Assembly (NCBI RefSeq): GCF_000520015.2
Contig: NZ_CP007044.2
Coordinates: 2,294,001 to 2,358,000, forward strand
Reading direction: 5' to 3'
DNA length: 64,000 nucleotides
From: Chania multitudinisentens RB-25
GTDB taxonomy: Bacteria; Pseudomonadota; Gammaproteobacteria; Enterobacterales; Enterobacteriaceae
Of this stretch, positions 25,153-33,440 are shown one piece after another. The translations under genes and the position numbers were made by a program. The notes below the pieces were generated by a model. The model saw only the letters and a program-made list of their open reading frames with translations, did not search any database and had not been told where the DNA came from. Each line of letters begins with the position of its first letter. The first letter of the stretch is position 1.

Positions 25153-27186
25153 ATGGCTTCTCAGCAAGGCTTGGAACTGACGCAGCATGATGGCGGCTTC
25201 ACCCTGATTTTTCAGCAGCGCGTATTGCTGCGCCACACCCCGGATGCTCCTTGCCTGTGGATCGGGCGCGGCAAGGCGGATATCGAGATGTTCCGTGGCA
25301 ATTTCAGCATCAAAGATCAGCTCAGTGAGAAACTGGCGCTGACCGATGCCAGTATTACCCCACAGGCACAAGGCTGGAGCATCCGTTTCAGCCGTGGCAA
25401 CGTCGCCCACAGTACGTTACAGATCACCACCGATGCGGCAGGGCGGCTGGAAATGCAGCTGCACAACAGCGATCAGACCAACAACCGTATGTGGCTGCGC
25501 TTGGCCGCTCAGCCTGCCGATCATGTTTATGGCTGCGGCGAGCAGTTTTCCTATTTTGATCTGCGCGGCAAGCCGTTCCCATTGTGGACCAGCGAGCAAG
25601 GGGTTGGCCGTAACAAACAGACCTATGTCACCTGGCTGGCGGACTGCCAGGAGAATGCCGGTGGCGATTATTACTGGACGTTTTTCCCTCAGCCGACCTT
25701 TGTCAGCAGCCAGAAGTATTACTGCCATGTGGAAAACAGTTGCTACATGAACTTTGATTTTTCTGCCCCTGATTTCCATGAGCTGGCGATCTGGCAGGAT
25801 CAGGCGGTGCTGCGTATTGACTGCGCCAGTAGCTACATCGGTTTGCTGGAGAAGCTCACCGCGCTATTGGGGCGCCAGCCGGAACTGCCGGACTGGGTGT
25901 ATGACGGCGTGATCCTGGGGATTCAGGGCGGTACGGAAGTCTGCCAGCAGAAGCTGGATCTGATGCGTGAACACGGTGTTAAAGTCAGCGGCATTTGGGC
26001 GCAGGATTGGGAAGGCCGCCGTATCACCTCTTTCGGCAAACGCCTGATGTGGAACTGGCGCTGGGACAGCGAACTGTATCCCGCATTGGATAAGCGTATT
26101 CCCCAGTGGAAGAAAGAAGGGGTACGTTTCCTCGGTTACATCAATCCTTATGTGGCGATCGAAAAAGAGCTGTATGCCGAAGCGGCCGAACAGGGCTATC
26201 TGACCAAGGACTACAGCGGTAACGACTATCAGGTCGAGTTTGGCGAATTCTATGCCGGGGTGGTCGATCTCACCAAACCGGAGGCCTACGACTGGTACAA
26301 GAACGTCATCAAAAAGAACCTGATTGAGTTCGGTCTTGACGGCTGGATGGCAGACTTTGGCGAATACCTGCCGACCGACACCGTGATGCACAACGGTGTG
26401 GATGCGGAAATCATGCATAACGCCTGGCCCGCGCTGTGGGCCAAGTGTAACTACGATGCGCTGGTGGAAAGCGGCAAGCTGGGCGAGATCCTGTTCTTTA
26501 TGCGTGCCGGTTACACCGGCAGCCAGAAATATTCGGTGATGATGTGGGCGGGCGACCAAAACGTTGACTGGAGTCTGGACGACGGTTTGGCTTCGGTGAT
26601 CCCGGCGGCGCTGTCATTGGCAATGACCGGCCACGGCCTGCATCACAGCGATATTGGCGGTTACACCACGTTGTTCGACATGAAACGCAGCAAAGAATTG
26701 CTGATGCGCTGGTGCGAGTTCAGTGCCTTTACGCCGCTGATGCGCACCCATGAGGGCAACCGCCCGGATGATAACTGGCAGTTCGATCACGATGTGGAAA
26801 CCATCCGCCAGTTTGCCCGCATGAGCCGAGTATTCAGCACCCTGAAATCCTATATCAAACAGGCGGTAGCGCTGAATGCGCAATCAGGCCTGCCGGTGAT
26901 GCGCCCGCTGTTTCTGCATTACGAGGACGACGCGCACACCTACAGCCTGAAATACCAATACCTATTTGGCCGTGATCTGCTGGTGGCACCGGTGCATGAA
27001 GAAGGGCGCAGCGATTGGACGCTCTATCTGCCGCAGGATAGCTGGATCAATCTGTGGACTGGCGAGCCACATAGCGGCGGCGGGGAAGTCACGGTGGCGG
27101 CACCGATCGGCCAACCCCCAGTGTTTTACCGCGCCAGCAGCGAATGGGCCGAGCTGTTTGCCTCATTGCGGGCATCGTCATTCTAA
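25153..27186 (+). CDS. yihQ: YihQ, sulfoquinovosidase (GH31)
   Basis: Retaining alpha-glycosidase that releases SQ from sulfoquinovosyl glycerol or diacylglycerol. Seen: 677 residues, collinear with E. coli YihQ with a constant offset of 4. The nucleophile is Asp401 (WMADFGEY) and the acid/base Asp468 (GDQNVDW). All sulfonate-recognition residues of the family's QQRWY set appear present: Gln258 (GIQGG), Gln284 (WAQDW), Arg297 and Trp300 (KRLMWNW), Tyr504 (DIGGYTT). This separates it from ordinary GH31 glucosidases. No signal peptide, so the glycoside must be imported first. ATG 25153 (AGGAG upstream); an out-of-frame ATG lies at 25146. Confidence 0.96.
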   Translation: MASQQGLELTQHDGGFTLIFQQRVLLRHTPDAPCLWIGRGKADIEMFRGNFSIKDQLSEKLALTDASITPQAQGWSIRFSRGNVAHSTLQITTDAAGRLEMQLHNSDQTNNRMWLRLAAQPADHVYGCGEQFSYFDLRGKPFPLWTSEQGVGRNKQTYVTWLADCQENAGGDYYWTFFPQPTFVSSQKYYCHVENSCYMNFDFSAPDFHELAIWQDQAVLRIDCASSYIGLLEKLTALLGRQPELPDWVYDGVILGIQGGTEVCQQKLDLMREHGVKVSGIWAQDWEGRRITSFGKRLMWNWRWDSELYPALDKRIPQWKKEGVRFLGYINPYVAIEKELYAEAAEQGYLTKDYSGNDYQVEFGEFYAGVVDLTKPEAYDWYKNVIKKNLIEFGLDGWMADFGEYLPTDTVMHNGVDAEIMHNAWPALWAKCNYDALVESGKLGEILFFMRAGYTGSQKYSVMMWAGDQNVDWSLDDGLASVIPAALSLAMTGHGLHHSDIGGYTTLFDMKRSKELLMRWCEFSAFTPLMRTHEGNRPDDNWQFDHDVETIRQFARMSRVFSTLKSYIKQAVALNAQSGLPVMRPLFLHYEDDAHTYSLKYQYLFGRDLLVAPVHEEGRSDWTLYLPQDSWINLWTGEPHSGGGEVTVAAPIGQPPVFYRASSEWAELFASLRASSF

Positions 27187-27194
27187 AAATGGTC

Positions 27195-27227
27195 AACCGC
27201 CATTGGCCCACCCGGCCAACGGCGGTT
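27195..27227 (+). other. Intercistronic stem-loop between yihQ and first transporter
   Basis: AACCGCC (27195-27201) pairs with GGCGGTT (27221-27227), with the inner arms TTGGCC and GGCCAA extending the stem. No T-run follows, so it is more likely an mRNA processing or stability element than a terminator. Confidence 0.6.
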
Positions 27228-27263
27228 AACTCTGGAACAGGGTGTTTTCCAAGGAGAATCACC

Positions 27264-28655
27264 ATGAGTAAAGCGAGCCAGGACCCGGTTACGCTAACGT
27301 TGCCATTGCGCGAAAAGTTCGCCTACGGCATGGGCGATGTGGGATCTAACCTCTTGTTATGCGTGGGTACGCTGTACCTGCTGAAATTTTATACCGATGT
27401 GCTGGGTATCCCAGCCGCCTGGGGTGGGGTGATCTTCCTGATCTCCCGTTTCTTTACCGCATTTACCGATATCGGCACCGGGTTGATGCTGGATTCCCGG
27501 CGTAATATCGGGCCGAAAGGCAAGTTCCGGCCGTTTATCCTGTACGCCTCAATGCCGGTGGCGCTGCTGGTGGTGGCCAATTTTATCGGTACCTCGTTTG
27601 ATGTCACCGCTAAAACGGTGATCGCCACATTGATCTTTATGGCGTTCGGGCTGTTCTTCAGCATGATGAACTGCTCGTATGGCGCGATGGTGCCAGCGAT
27701 GACTAAAAACCCGCAGGAGCGTGCGCAACTGGCCGCCTGGCGTCAGGGTGGGGCGACGATCGGCCTGCTGCTGTGTACCGTGGGGTTTGTGCCGATTCTG
27801 TCGCTGTTTGAGGGCCGGGCGCAGGTGGGCTATCTGGTGGCGGCAGGGGTATTCGCATTTGCTGGCATGCTGTGCATGTGGTGGTGTTACTCCGGCGTGA
27901 AAGAACGCTACGTCGAGCTACCGAAGCCGGGTGCGCCAAAACCGGGCCTGCTGCAATCCTTTAAAGCGATTGCCGGCAACAAACCGCTGTTTGTGCTGTG
28001 CATCGCCAACCTGTGTACGTTGGCCGGGTTCAACATCAAATTGGCGATCCAGATCTACTACACCCAATACGTGCTTAACGATATTACCCTGCTGTCTTAC
28101 ATGGGTTTTTTCAGCATGGGCTGCATTCTGCTCGGCGTGCTGCTGGTACCGACGGTGGTGAAACGCTTTGGTAAGAAAAACGTCTACCTGGCCGGTCTTT
28201 CTCTATGGATCCTTGGCGATGCGATGAACTACCTGTGGGGCAGCACTTCCACGCTGTTTGTGCTGTTCTCCTGCCTGGCATTTTTTGGCACCGCTTTCGT
28301 CAACAGCCTGAACTGGGCGCTGGTATCCGATACCGTGGAATACGGCGAATGGAAAACCGGCGTGCGTTCCGAAGGCACGGTGTATACCGGCTTTACCTTC
28401 TTTCGCAAAGTTTCCCAAGGGCTGGCCGGTTTTTTCCCCGGCGTGATGCTGGCCTATATCGGCTATGTGCCTAACGTGGAACAGGGGGCGGGTACGCTGG
28501 AAGGGCTGCGGCAACTGATCTTTATCTACCCTTGTGGGCTGGCGGTGCTGACGGCATTAACCATGGGGTTGTTCTACCACCTGACCGAGAAAAACTACCT
28601 CAAAATTGTGGATGAACTGGCAACCCGAAAACGCAAGATGAGCCCGGCAGTGTAA
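27264..28655 (+). CDS. GPH-family sugar:cation symporter (YihP/YihO-like)
   Basis: Inner-membrane transporter of the glycoside-pentoside-hexuronide:cation family; expected to import SQ glycosides or export DHPS. Seen: 463 residues, 12 hydrophobic segments; GPH motifs AYGMGDVGSNLL, LLDSRRNIGPKGKFRPF, NPQERAQLAAWRQGGA and VEYGEWKTG. The frame is open from 27144, but ATG 27264 has AAGGAG at proper spacing. It is highly similar to the next gene along its full length. It cannot be assigned to YihO or YihP with certainty from sequence alone, though the N-terminal half looks more YihP-like. Confidence 0.87.
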   Translation: MSKASQDPVTLTLPLREKFAYGMGDVGSNLLLCVGTLYLLKFYTDVLGIPAAWGGVIFLISRFFTAFTDIGTGLMLDSRRNIGPKGKFRPFILYASMPVALLVVANFIGTSFDVTAKTVIATLIFMAFGLFFSMMNCSYGAMVPAMTKNPQERAQLAAWRQGGATIGLLLCTVGFVPILSLFEGRAQVGYLVAAGVFAFAGMLCMWWCYSGVKERYVELPKPGAPKPGLLQSFKAIAGNKPLFVLCIANLCTLAGFNIKLAIQIYYTQYVLNDITLLSYMGFFSMGCILLGVLLVPTVVKRFGKKNVYLAGLSLWILGDAMNYLWGSTSTLFVLFSCLAFFGTAFVNSLNWALVSDTVEYGEWKTGVRSEGTVYTGFTFFRKVSQGLAGFFPGVMLAYIGYVPNVEQGAGTLEGLRQLIFIYPCGLAVLTALTMGLFYHLTEKNYLKIVDELATRKRKMSPAV

Positions 28656-28671
28656 ACAGACTCAACCTGAC

Positions 28672-28714
28672 AACCCGTTTATGGCAGGCCATCGCAGCGA
28701 TGGATAAACGGGTT
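28672..28714 (+). other. Long intercistronic stem-loop between the two transporters
   Basis: Outer arms AACCCGTTTAT (28672-28682) and ATAAACGGGTT (28704-28714) with nested inner arms CCATCG and CGATGG. The stem is 17 bp with one 6-nt bulge and is followed by AAAACAATAA, not T residues. This probably sets the relative amounts of the two transporter mRNAs. Confidence 0.7.
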
Positions 28715-28761
28715 AAAACAATAATAAAAGCCTATTGAGATAGGCTATGAGGACCTGTCAG

Positions 28762-30198
28762 ATGGCCAACTCTACACTTTTTGCTGATCCTGTCACGCTG
28801 CGGCTGCCGCTGCGTGAAAAACTCGCTTACGGCATGGGGGATTTTGGTTCTAACCTGATGCTGTGTATCGGCACGCTGTATCTGCTGAAATTCTATACCG
28901 ATATCCTGGGACTACCCGCGATCTACGGCGGGGTTATCTTCCTGATTGCCAAGTTTTTTACCGCCTTCACCGATGTGCTGACCGGCGTGCTGTTGGATTC
29001 GCGGCGTAATATCGGTGCCGAGGGTAAATTCCGGCCCTTTATTTTCTATGCGGCACTGCCGGTAGCGTTGTTGGCGGTGGCTAACTTCCTCAATAGCGGT
29101 TTCAGCCTGAACGCCAAAACTCTGTTGGCGACGGTGCTGTTTATGCTGTTCGGTCTGTTTTACAGCCTGATGAACTGTGCCTATGGCGCGATGGTGCCAG
29201 CGATCACCAAGAACCCGCAGGAGCGTGCGCAACTGGCCGCCTGGCGGCAGGGAGGGGCCACGCTTGGCCTGCTGCTGTGTACCGTTGGGTTTGTACCGAT
29301 TCAGGCACTGTTCACCAGCCGCCCGGAGATCGGTTATCTGGTGGCGGCCACGGTGTTTGCCACCTGCGGCGTATTCTGCATGTGGTGGTGCCATGCCGGG
29401 GTAAAAGAACGTTACGTCGAGATGATACCGGAGCACCATAAACCGGGGATCGTTAAATCCTTATGTGCCATTTTTAACAATCCGCCGCTGCTGGTGCTGT
29501 GTATCGCTAATTTGTGTACGCTGGCGGCGTTTAATATCAAGCTGGCAATCCAGGTTTATTACACTCAGTACGTATTGCACGATATCCGTTTGCTGTCCTA
29601 TATGGGCTTTTTCAGCATGGGTTGCATTCTGATTGGCGTACTGCTGGTGCCTGCGGCGGTGAAACGCTTTGGCAAAAAGAAAGTGTATCTCGGCGGGCTG
29701 CTGTTGTGGTGTTTGGGCGATTTGCTTAACTACGGCTGGGGAGATAGCTCGGTATCTTTCGTCGCTTTCTCCTGCATGGCTTTCTTTGGTACGGCGTTTG
29801 TCAACAGCCTGAACTGGGCGCTGGTGCCGGATATCGTCGATTATGGCGAATGGAAAACTGGTATTCGTGCGGAAGGTTCGGTCTATACCGGCTATACGTT
29901 TTCGCGCAAGATTTCTGCCGCATTGGCAGGGCTGTTGCCGGGGATCATGCTGACGCAAATTGGTTATATCCCCAATGTTGCTCAATCGCCCGCGGTGCTG
30001 GAAGGCTTACGCCAGCTAATCTTTATTTATCCCTGCCTATTGGCAATGGTTGCTGCGATTATGATGGGTGCTTTTTATAAATTAAATGAGCAGTTATTTG
30101 TGCAGATAATTGATGAAATCAATAGGCGCAAAGATACCCGCAGTAAGGAAATCGACTTTCAGCCAGCGGGTAACGTGCAAATTATCAAAGAGGTTTAG
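28762..30198 (+). CDS. yihO: GPH-family symporter YihO-like
   Basis: Second GPH transporter of the SQ cluster, 478 residues, 12 predicted helices. Seen: KLAYGMGDFGSNLMLCIGTLY, AKFFTAFTDVLTG, FNIKLAIQVYYTQYV and VDYGEWKTGIRAEGS, very close to E. coli YihO as I recall it. An ATG at 28747 lies upstream, but 28762 has GAGGA at suitable distance and the conserved N-terminus. Last gene of the cluster. Likely SQ or sulfoquinovosyl-glycerol uptake; direction of transport is inferred from the E. coli model. Confidence 0.87.
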   Translation: MANSTLFADPVTLRLPLREKLAYGMGDFGSNLMLCIGTLYLLKFYTDILGLPAIYGGVIFLIAKFFTAFTDVLTGVLLDSRRNIGAEGKFRPFIFYAALPVALLAVANFLNSGFSLNAKTLLATVLFMLFGLFYSLMNCAYGAMVPAITKNPQERAQLAAWRQGGATLGLLLCTVGFVPIQALFTSRPEIGYLVAATVFATCGVFCMWWCHAGVKERYVEMIPEHHKPGIVKSLCAIFNNPPLLVLCIANLCTLAAFNIKLAIQVYYTQYVLHDIRLLSYMGFFSMGCILIGVLLVPAAVKRFGKKKVYLGGLLLWCLGDLLNYGWGDSSVSFVAFSCMAFFGTAFVNSLNWALVPDIVDYGEWKTGIRAEGSVYTGYTFSRKISAALAGLLPGIMLTQIGYIPNVAQSPAVLEGLRQLIFIYPCLLAMVAAIMMGAFYKLNEQLFVQIIDEINRRKDTRSKEIDFQPAGNVQIIKEV

Positions 30199-30302
30199 GT
30201 TATTCCGCCTAATTACCAATGACAGCACATATAATTCGGGTTGTATGTGCTGGCGATCCGTAGCCAGAAAGAGCTGGGGTGTTAGGCATTTGAAAAGCAA
30301 GC

Positions 30303-30324
30303 AGCCCACGGTTTCCCGTGGGTT
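30303..30324. terminator. Hairpin between yihO and the DUF883 gene
   Basis: CCCACGG (30305-30311) and CCGTGGG (30316-30322) form a stem with a short loop between the convergent yihO and DUF883-protein genes. The flanks are only weakly T-rich, so termination efficiency is uncertain. Confidence 0.5.
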
Positions 30325-30352
30325 AGACGCTCGTTTGTTTATTTCGGGGTGT

Positions 30353-30661
30353 TTAACGCCGGGCGAGCAACACGCCGATCACGATGCCAACGGCGGCACC
30401 GATACCAACTCCCTGCCAGGGGTTTGAACGCACATAACTATTGGCATGGGCAGCGACGTCTTGCGCATGTTGTGTCAGGTTGCTGGAGTCATTGAAGCGG
30501 GCACGGGCATGGCGTAAAACGCTCTTTGCCTTGCGGTGCAGCTCACCCAGTTCCTCTTGGGTTTTGCTGCTGGAATCGCGTAAAACCTCATCCAGCGTAT
30601 CGGCCAGCAGGGTTACGTCCTGATCGATGTCTCGTTCTGTCTTTTCAGTTTTCTTAAACAT
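30353..30661 (-). CDS. ElaB/YqjD-like DUF883 membrane-anchored protein
   Basis: Small tail-anchored inner-membrane protein of 102 residues. Seen: an acidic, coiled-coil-prone N-terminal part with a DQDVTLLADTLDEVL segment, then HANSYVRSNPWQGVGIGAA and a Gly/Val-rich C-terminal transmembrane helix ending LLARR. ElaB/YqjD/YgaM proteins in E. coli are RpoS-dependent and YqjD binds ribosomes at the membrane. The start at 30661 has GGAGAATCG upstream; the frame is open to 30685. Confidence 0.85.
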   Translation of the reverse strand: MFKKTEKTERDIDQDVTLLADTLDEVLRDSSSKTQEELGELHRKAKSVLRHARARFNDSSNLTQHAQDVAAHANSYVRSNPWQGVGIGAAVGIVIGVLLARR

Positions 30662-30771
30662 TCGATTCTCCGTTTTAACACACATCTTTTAAGTATAGAC
30701 CTTTTTCAAAATGTGGCGGCGATCACGGAAAAACGCTCTGTTTTTTCATCATTTATCTGCAAGAGCTTTTC

Positions 30772-31764
30772 TCAACAGCCAGCCGTAATGAAGTCACCGT
30801 TGGCGCTCACCGGGATCACGGAGCTGAACAAGATCAGGGCAAACAGCAGTAGCATGATTCCACCGAGTATCATGGCAATGCGTGTGGCCTGGGGTAGGTA
30901 AAAGTTAATTAGTGCGCCGCTGGTGTTGATAAATCGTTCACGTAGATGATGTACCAGCGTAGCCAGGATCATAATCGATAAGGCTGTGCCTAAAGCCATG
31001 CTCATGGCGGCAATAACGCCCCAAGTGAACATACCAATGGCGTTGGCAAAGACCAAAATCAGGATTGCGCCACTACAGGGGCGGATCCCGATGGCGGTAA
31101 TCACCCATAATGCATTCCGCCATCCACCGGTCAATTCGTTAGCGTTAGGCAAATGCTTGTGGCCACAATGGCAATTTTCATCGTGGTGGTGTGCGACGGT
31201 GGCAGCAGATAACCTGGGTGAAGCCGGTAACGCGCGGATAACCGGTGAGCGACGCAGCCGCCAACCGCTGGCGCGCAATAGCAGCATCAGGCCAAAACAG
31301 GCAATAAACACCGCACTGCCTTTTTCTACCCAGTAGCGGCTGAGGCTGAGATCGCCCATTGAGAAATTGAAGATCACGGCCAGTATCAGAACGAACAGCA
31401 CCGCCATCACGCCTTGCAGCAGGCTGCCGAACAGAGTGATCACACGGCTGATGTTCAACTGCTGGCGGTGAGTGGCCAGATAAGTGGTGATGACAAATTT
31501 ACCGTGCCCTGGCCCGATGGAATGCAGAAATCCATAGAGGAAACTGCCTAGCACCAGCATAACCCCGCCGTGATATTGGTGATTTTGTTGTTGCAGCAGG
31601 TAGGTCACCAGATAGCGATGCATGTAAATCTGAAAATTAATGCAGTATTGTACAAACTCCGCCCAGTGGCGGACGAACAGATAGAGCAGTGCGGCCAACA
31701 GTAAACCACCGATACCCAGACCGGCAATATTGATTGGTGTTGTTTTCACTGCTTGCGTTCTCAT
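30772..31764 (-). CDS. NicO-family nickel/cobalt transporter (RcnA-like)
   Basis: Inner-membrane metal exporter of the NicO family, about 330 residues. Seen: six or more hydrophobic segments; a first conserved motif LHSIGPGHGKFV, a cytosolic or periplasmic His/Cys-rich loop (HHHDENCHCGHKH) likely to bind Ni, Co or Zn, and the second motif GIRPCSGAILILVFA. No RcnR-type repressor lies next to it. Several starts are possible; ATG 31764 is chosen because it precedes the first transmembrane segment closely, while the longest frame begins at 31854. Metal specificity cannot be read. Confidence 0.8.
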   Translation of the reverse strand: MRTQAVKTTPINIAGLGIGGLLLAALLYLFVRHWAEFVQYCINFQIYMHRYLVTYLLQQQNHQYHGGVMLVLGSFLYGFLHSIGPGHGKFVITTYLATHRQQLNISRVITLFGSLLQGVMAVLFVLILAVIFNFSMGDLSLSRYWVEKGSAVFIACFGLMLLLRASGWRLRRSPVIRALPASPRLSAATVAHHHDENCHCGHKHLPNANELTGGWRNALWVITAIGIRPCSGAILILVFANAIGMFTWGVIAAMSMALGTALSIMILATLVHHLRERFINTSGALINFYLPQATRIAMILGGIMLLLFALILFSSVIPVSANGDFITAGC

Positions 31765-31828
31765 GGCAACCCTATCGCGCATCTGTTTCTTTAAAGCATA
31801 ACCTGATGTACAGGGTTCACAACTTTTG

Positions 31829-31842
31829 TACATTTGGTTACT
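31829..31842 (+). promoter_or_regulatory. Candidate RstA box upstream of asr
   Basis: TACATTTGGTTACT matches the RstA-box consensus TACATNTNGTTACA at all fixed positions but the last. It lies about 105 bp upstream of the asr start codon; asr is a known RstA target in E. coli and Salmonella. It also overlaps the 5' flank of the divergent NicO gene. Confidence 0.7.
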
Positions 31843-31946
31843 CAGCGAAACCAATTACTCACGGAAGAGTGGAATTAATTCCTTTATGATTTTATTCAAC
31901 GGCCCAAACGGGGCTTACCGAAAAAACACTCCTTGAGGAATTAAAA

Positions 31947-32201
31947 ATGAAAAAAACATTAGCGCTGATCGTTGCTGCCACTTTGGGCCTGTCTTCTGTT
32001 GCTTTTGCTGCTGATACTGCCGCTGTAGCAGCACCGGATCATATGGCAGCGCCAGCCGCCTCTGAGAAAGCCCCGATGAAAACCATGCATCATAAGAAAG
32101 AACATAAAAAAGCAGTTAAAAAAGCACCTGAACAAAAAGCTCAAGCCGCTAAAAAACACCACAAAGCCAGCAAAAAAGCGGTAGTACCAGCTGCTAAATA
32201 A
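31947..32201 (+). CDS. asr: Acid-shock protein Asr
   Basis: Periplasmic, intrinsically disordered, basic protein induced at low pH. Seen: signal peptide MKKTLALIVAATLGLSSVAFA (cleavage after AFA), followed by Ala/Lys/His-rich low complexity (MHHKKEHKKAVKK; KKHHKASKK). 84 residues, within the family range. RBS TTGAGGA, RstA-like box upstream and a strong intrinsic terminator directly downstream. Confidence 0.93.
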   Translation: MKKTLALIVAATLGLSSVAFAADTAAVAAPDHMAAPAASEKAPMKTMHHKKEHKKAVKKAPEQKAQAAKKHHKASKKAVVPAAK

Positions 32202-32235
32202 GCGAAGGCTGGTTATCAGCAGGCACAATATTCAG

Positions 32236-32264
32236 ACACCCGGTTTTCCCGGGTGTTTTCTTTT
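32236..32264 (+). terminator. Intrinsic terminator of asr
   Basis: ACACCCGG and CCGGGTGT form the stem around a TTTTC-type loop, followed by TTTTCTTTT. It overlaps the 3' end of the convergent hydrolase gene by two bases. Confidence 0.9.
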
Positions 32265-33291
32265 ATTGATTTCCTGATTGAGTGGATAGCCACGGTTGGA
32301 TAAATGCCAGGATTGTCTTGATAGTTTGCTGGTGGGCCCGTTCACGTTGTGTTGCCGTAGAAGCACAGATCACGGTTTCATCCTCTTGTGCCAGAATTGC
32401 CAGCGCTGTTGAGCTGCACAACGGCAGGAAATCAAAGTGATTGGTTCCGGGCAATGTTACCGCAGTGATAGGGTGTTGGCCGTGGTAGGCTGCCAGTGCG
32501 CTACTCCCAAGGCCATTGTCGGCGTTGCCTGGCATATAGTGCTGGGCGGCGACGATCAGCAACGGTGCGTTCAACTGCCGCAGGCTTGCGGGCGTCAGAT
32601 AAGGTACCATGCCTGGATCGAGCGCCACGGCAAATTGAAATCGGGTATCGGTATAGTTGGCGTTAAATGCAGCCGCAGGCACGTTGGTCAATTTTACCTC
32701 TTGGTAGAATTGACAGTTGGGTGACTGTGGCTGGCGCTGACAACCAGCGATAAAATCTTGCAGCACCACCTGGCCGCCGATGGTGGCGATAGCGCTGTAA
32801 CCCCCTTTGGAATGCCCCATCACGCCAATCGCCTGAGTATTAACCCGTGGTTGCCAAGTGCTGTCATTGAGCATGGCATCAAGCAATGCCGAAATATCTT
32901 GTGTTTGCTGCCAGAGCAATACCGATTGTGCAGGGACAGAGTTGCCGGTGGTGCTGCCCGGATGATTGGCGGCGGCCACAATCACGCCCTGCCGCACCAG
33001 TGCCTGCGCCAGCCAGGCTTGGTTACCATGGTTGCCACCGCTGCCGTGGCTCAGTATCACTAGCGGAAAATGCCCGATAGCGGGTGGTGCATCAGGCAAT
33101 GCATTAATCCCGTTAAATATCTGGCTATGTTCTATGCTCTGCGGCTGGCCGCTGGCATGGGTGGGGTAGTAGATACGGGTCACCAATTGGCGATCGCCGT
33201 GATGAAACGTTTGCAGGCGGCTGGCGACTTGCCAAGGCGCTGCCGTTGCCAGACTGCTAAACAGTAGCCATAGAATGCAGAGCTTTTTCAT
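32263..33291 (-). CDS. Secreted dienelactone-hydrolase/PAF-acetylhydrolase-like alpha/beta hydrolase
   Basis: Predicted periplasmic or secreted esterase, 342 residues. Seen: signal peptide MKKLCILWLLFSSLATAA; oxyanion-region HGSGGNHGNQ; nucleophile elbow GHSKGGYSA; an acid candidate after the next strand (VALDPGM); and a catalytic-His segment GTNHFDFLPL. ATG 33291 with AAGGAA gives the signal peptide directly; the frame runs open to 33339. Divergent from the AraC-type regulator at 33441, which may control it. Substrate unknown. Confidence 0.8.
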   Translation of the reverse strand: MKKLCILWLLFSSLATAAPWQVASRLQTFHHGDRQLVTRIYYPTHASGQPQSIEHSQIFNGINALPDAPPAIGHFPLVILSHGSGGNHGNQAWLAQALVRQGVIVAAANHPGSTTGNSVPAQSVLLWQQTQDISALLDAMLNDSTWQPRVNTQAIGVMGHSKGGYSAIATIGGQVVLQDFIAGCQRQPQSPNCQFYQEVKLTNVPAAAFNANYTDTRFQFAVALDPGMVPYLTPASLRQLNAPLLIVAAQHYMPGNADNGLGSSALAAYHGQHPITAVTLPGTNHFDFLPLCSSTALAILAQEDETVICASTATQRERAHQQTIKTILAFIQPWLSTQSGNQ

Positions 33292-33440
33292 GCTTATTCC
33301 TTGCGTGTGAGAAAACTCAACGGTGGCAATTGGCAACACAATCCGCGACCTTGATCGCGATCCAGGTCGTTAACTGATTGTTTTAGCTGACTATGGCTTT
33401 TACACTCGTTGGTTTGCTGCCAATCAAGTATGGGGGGACT

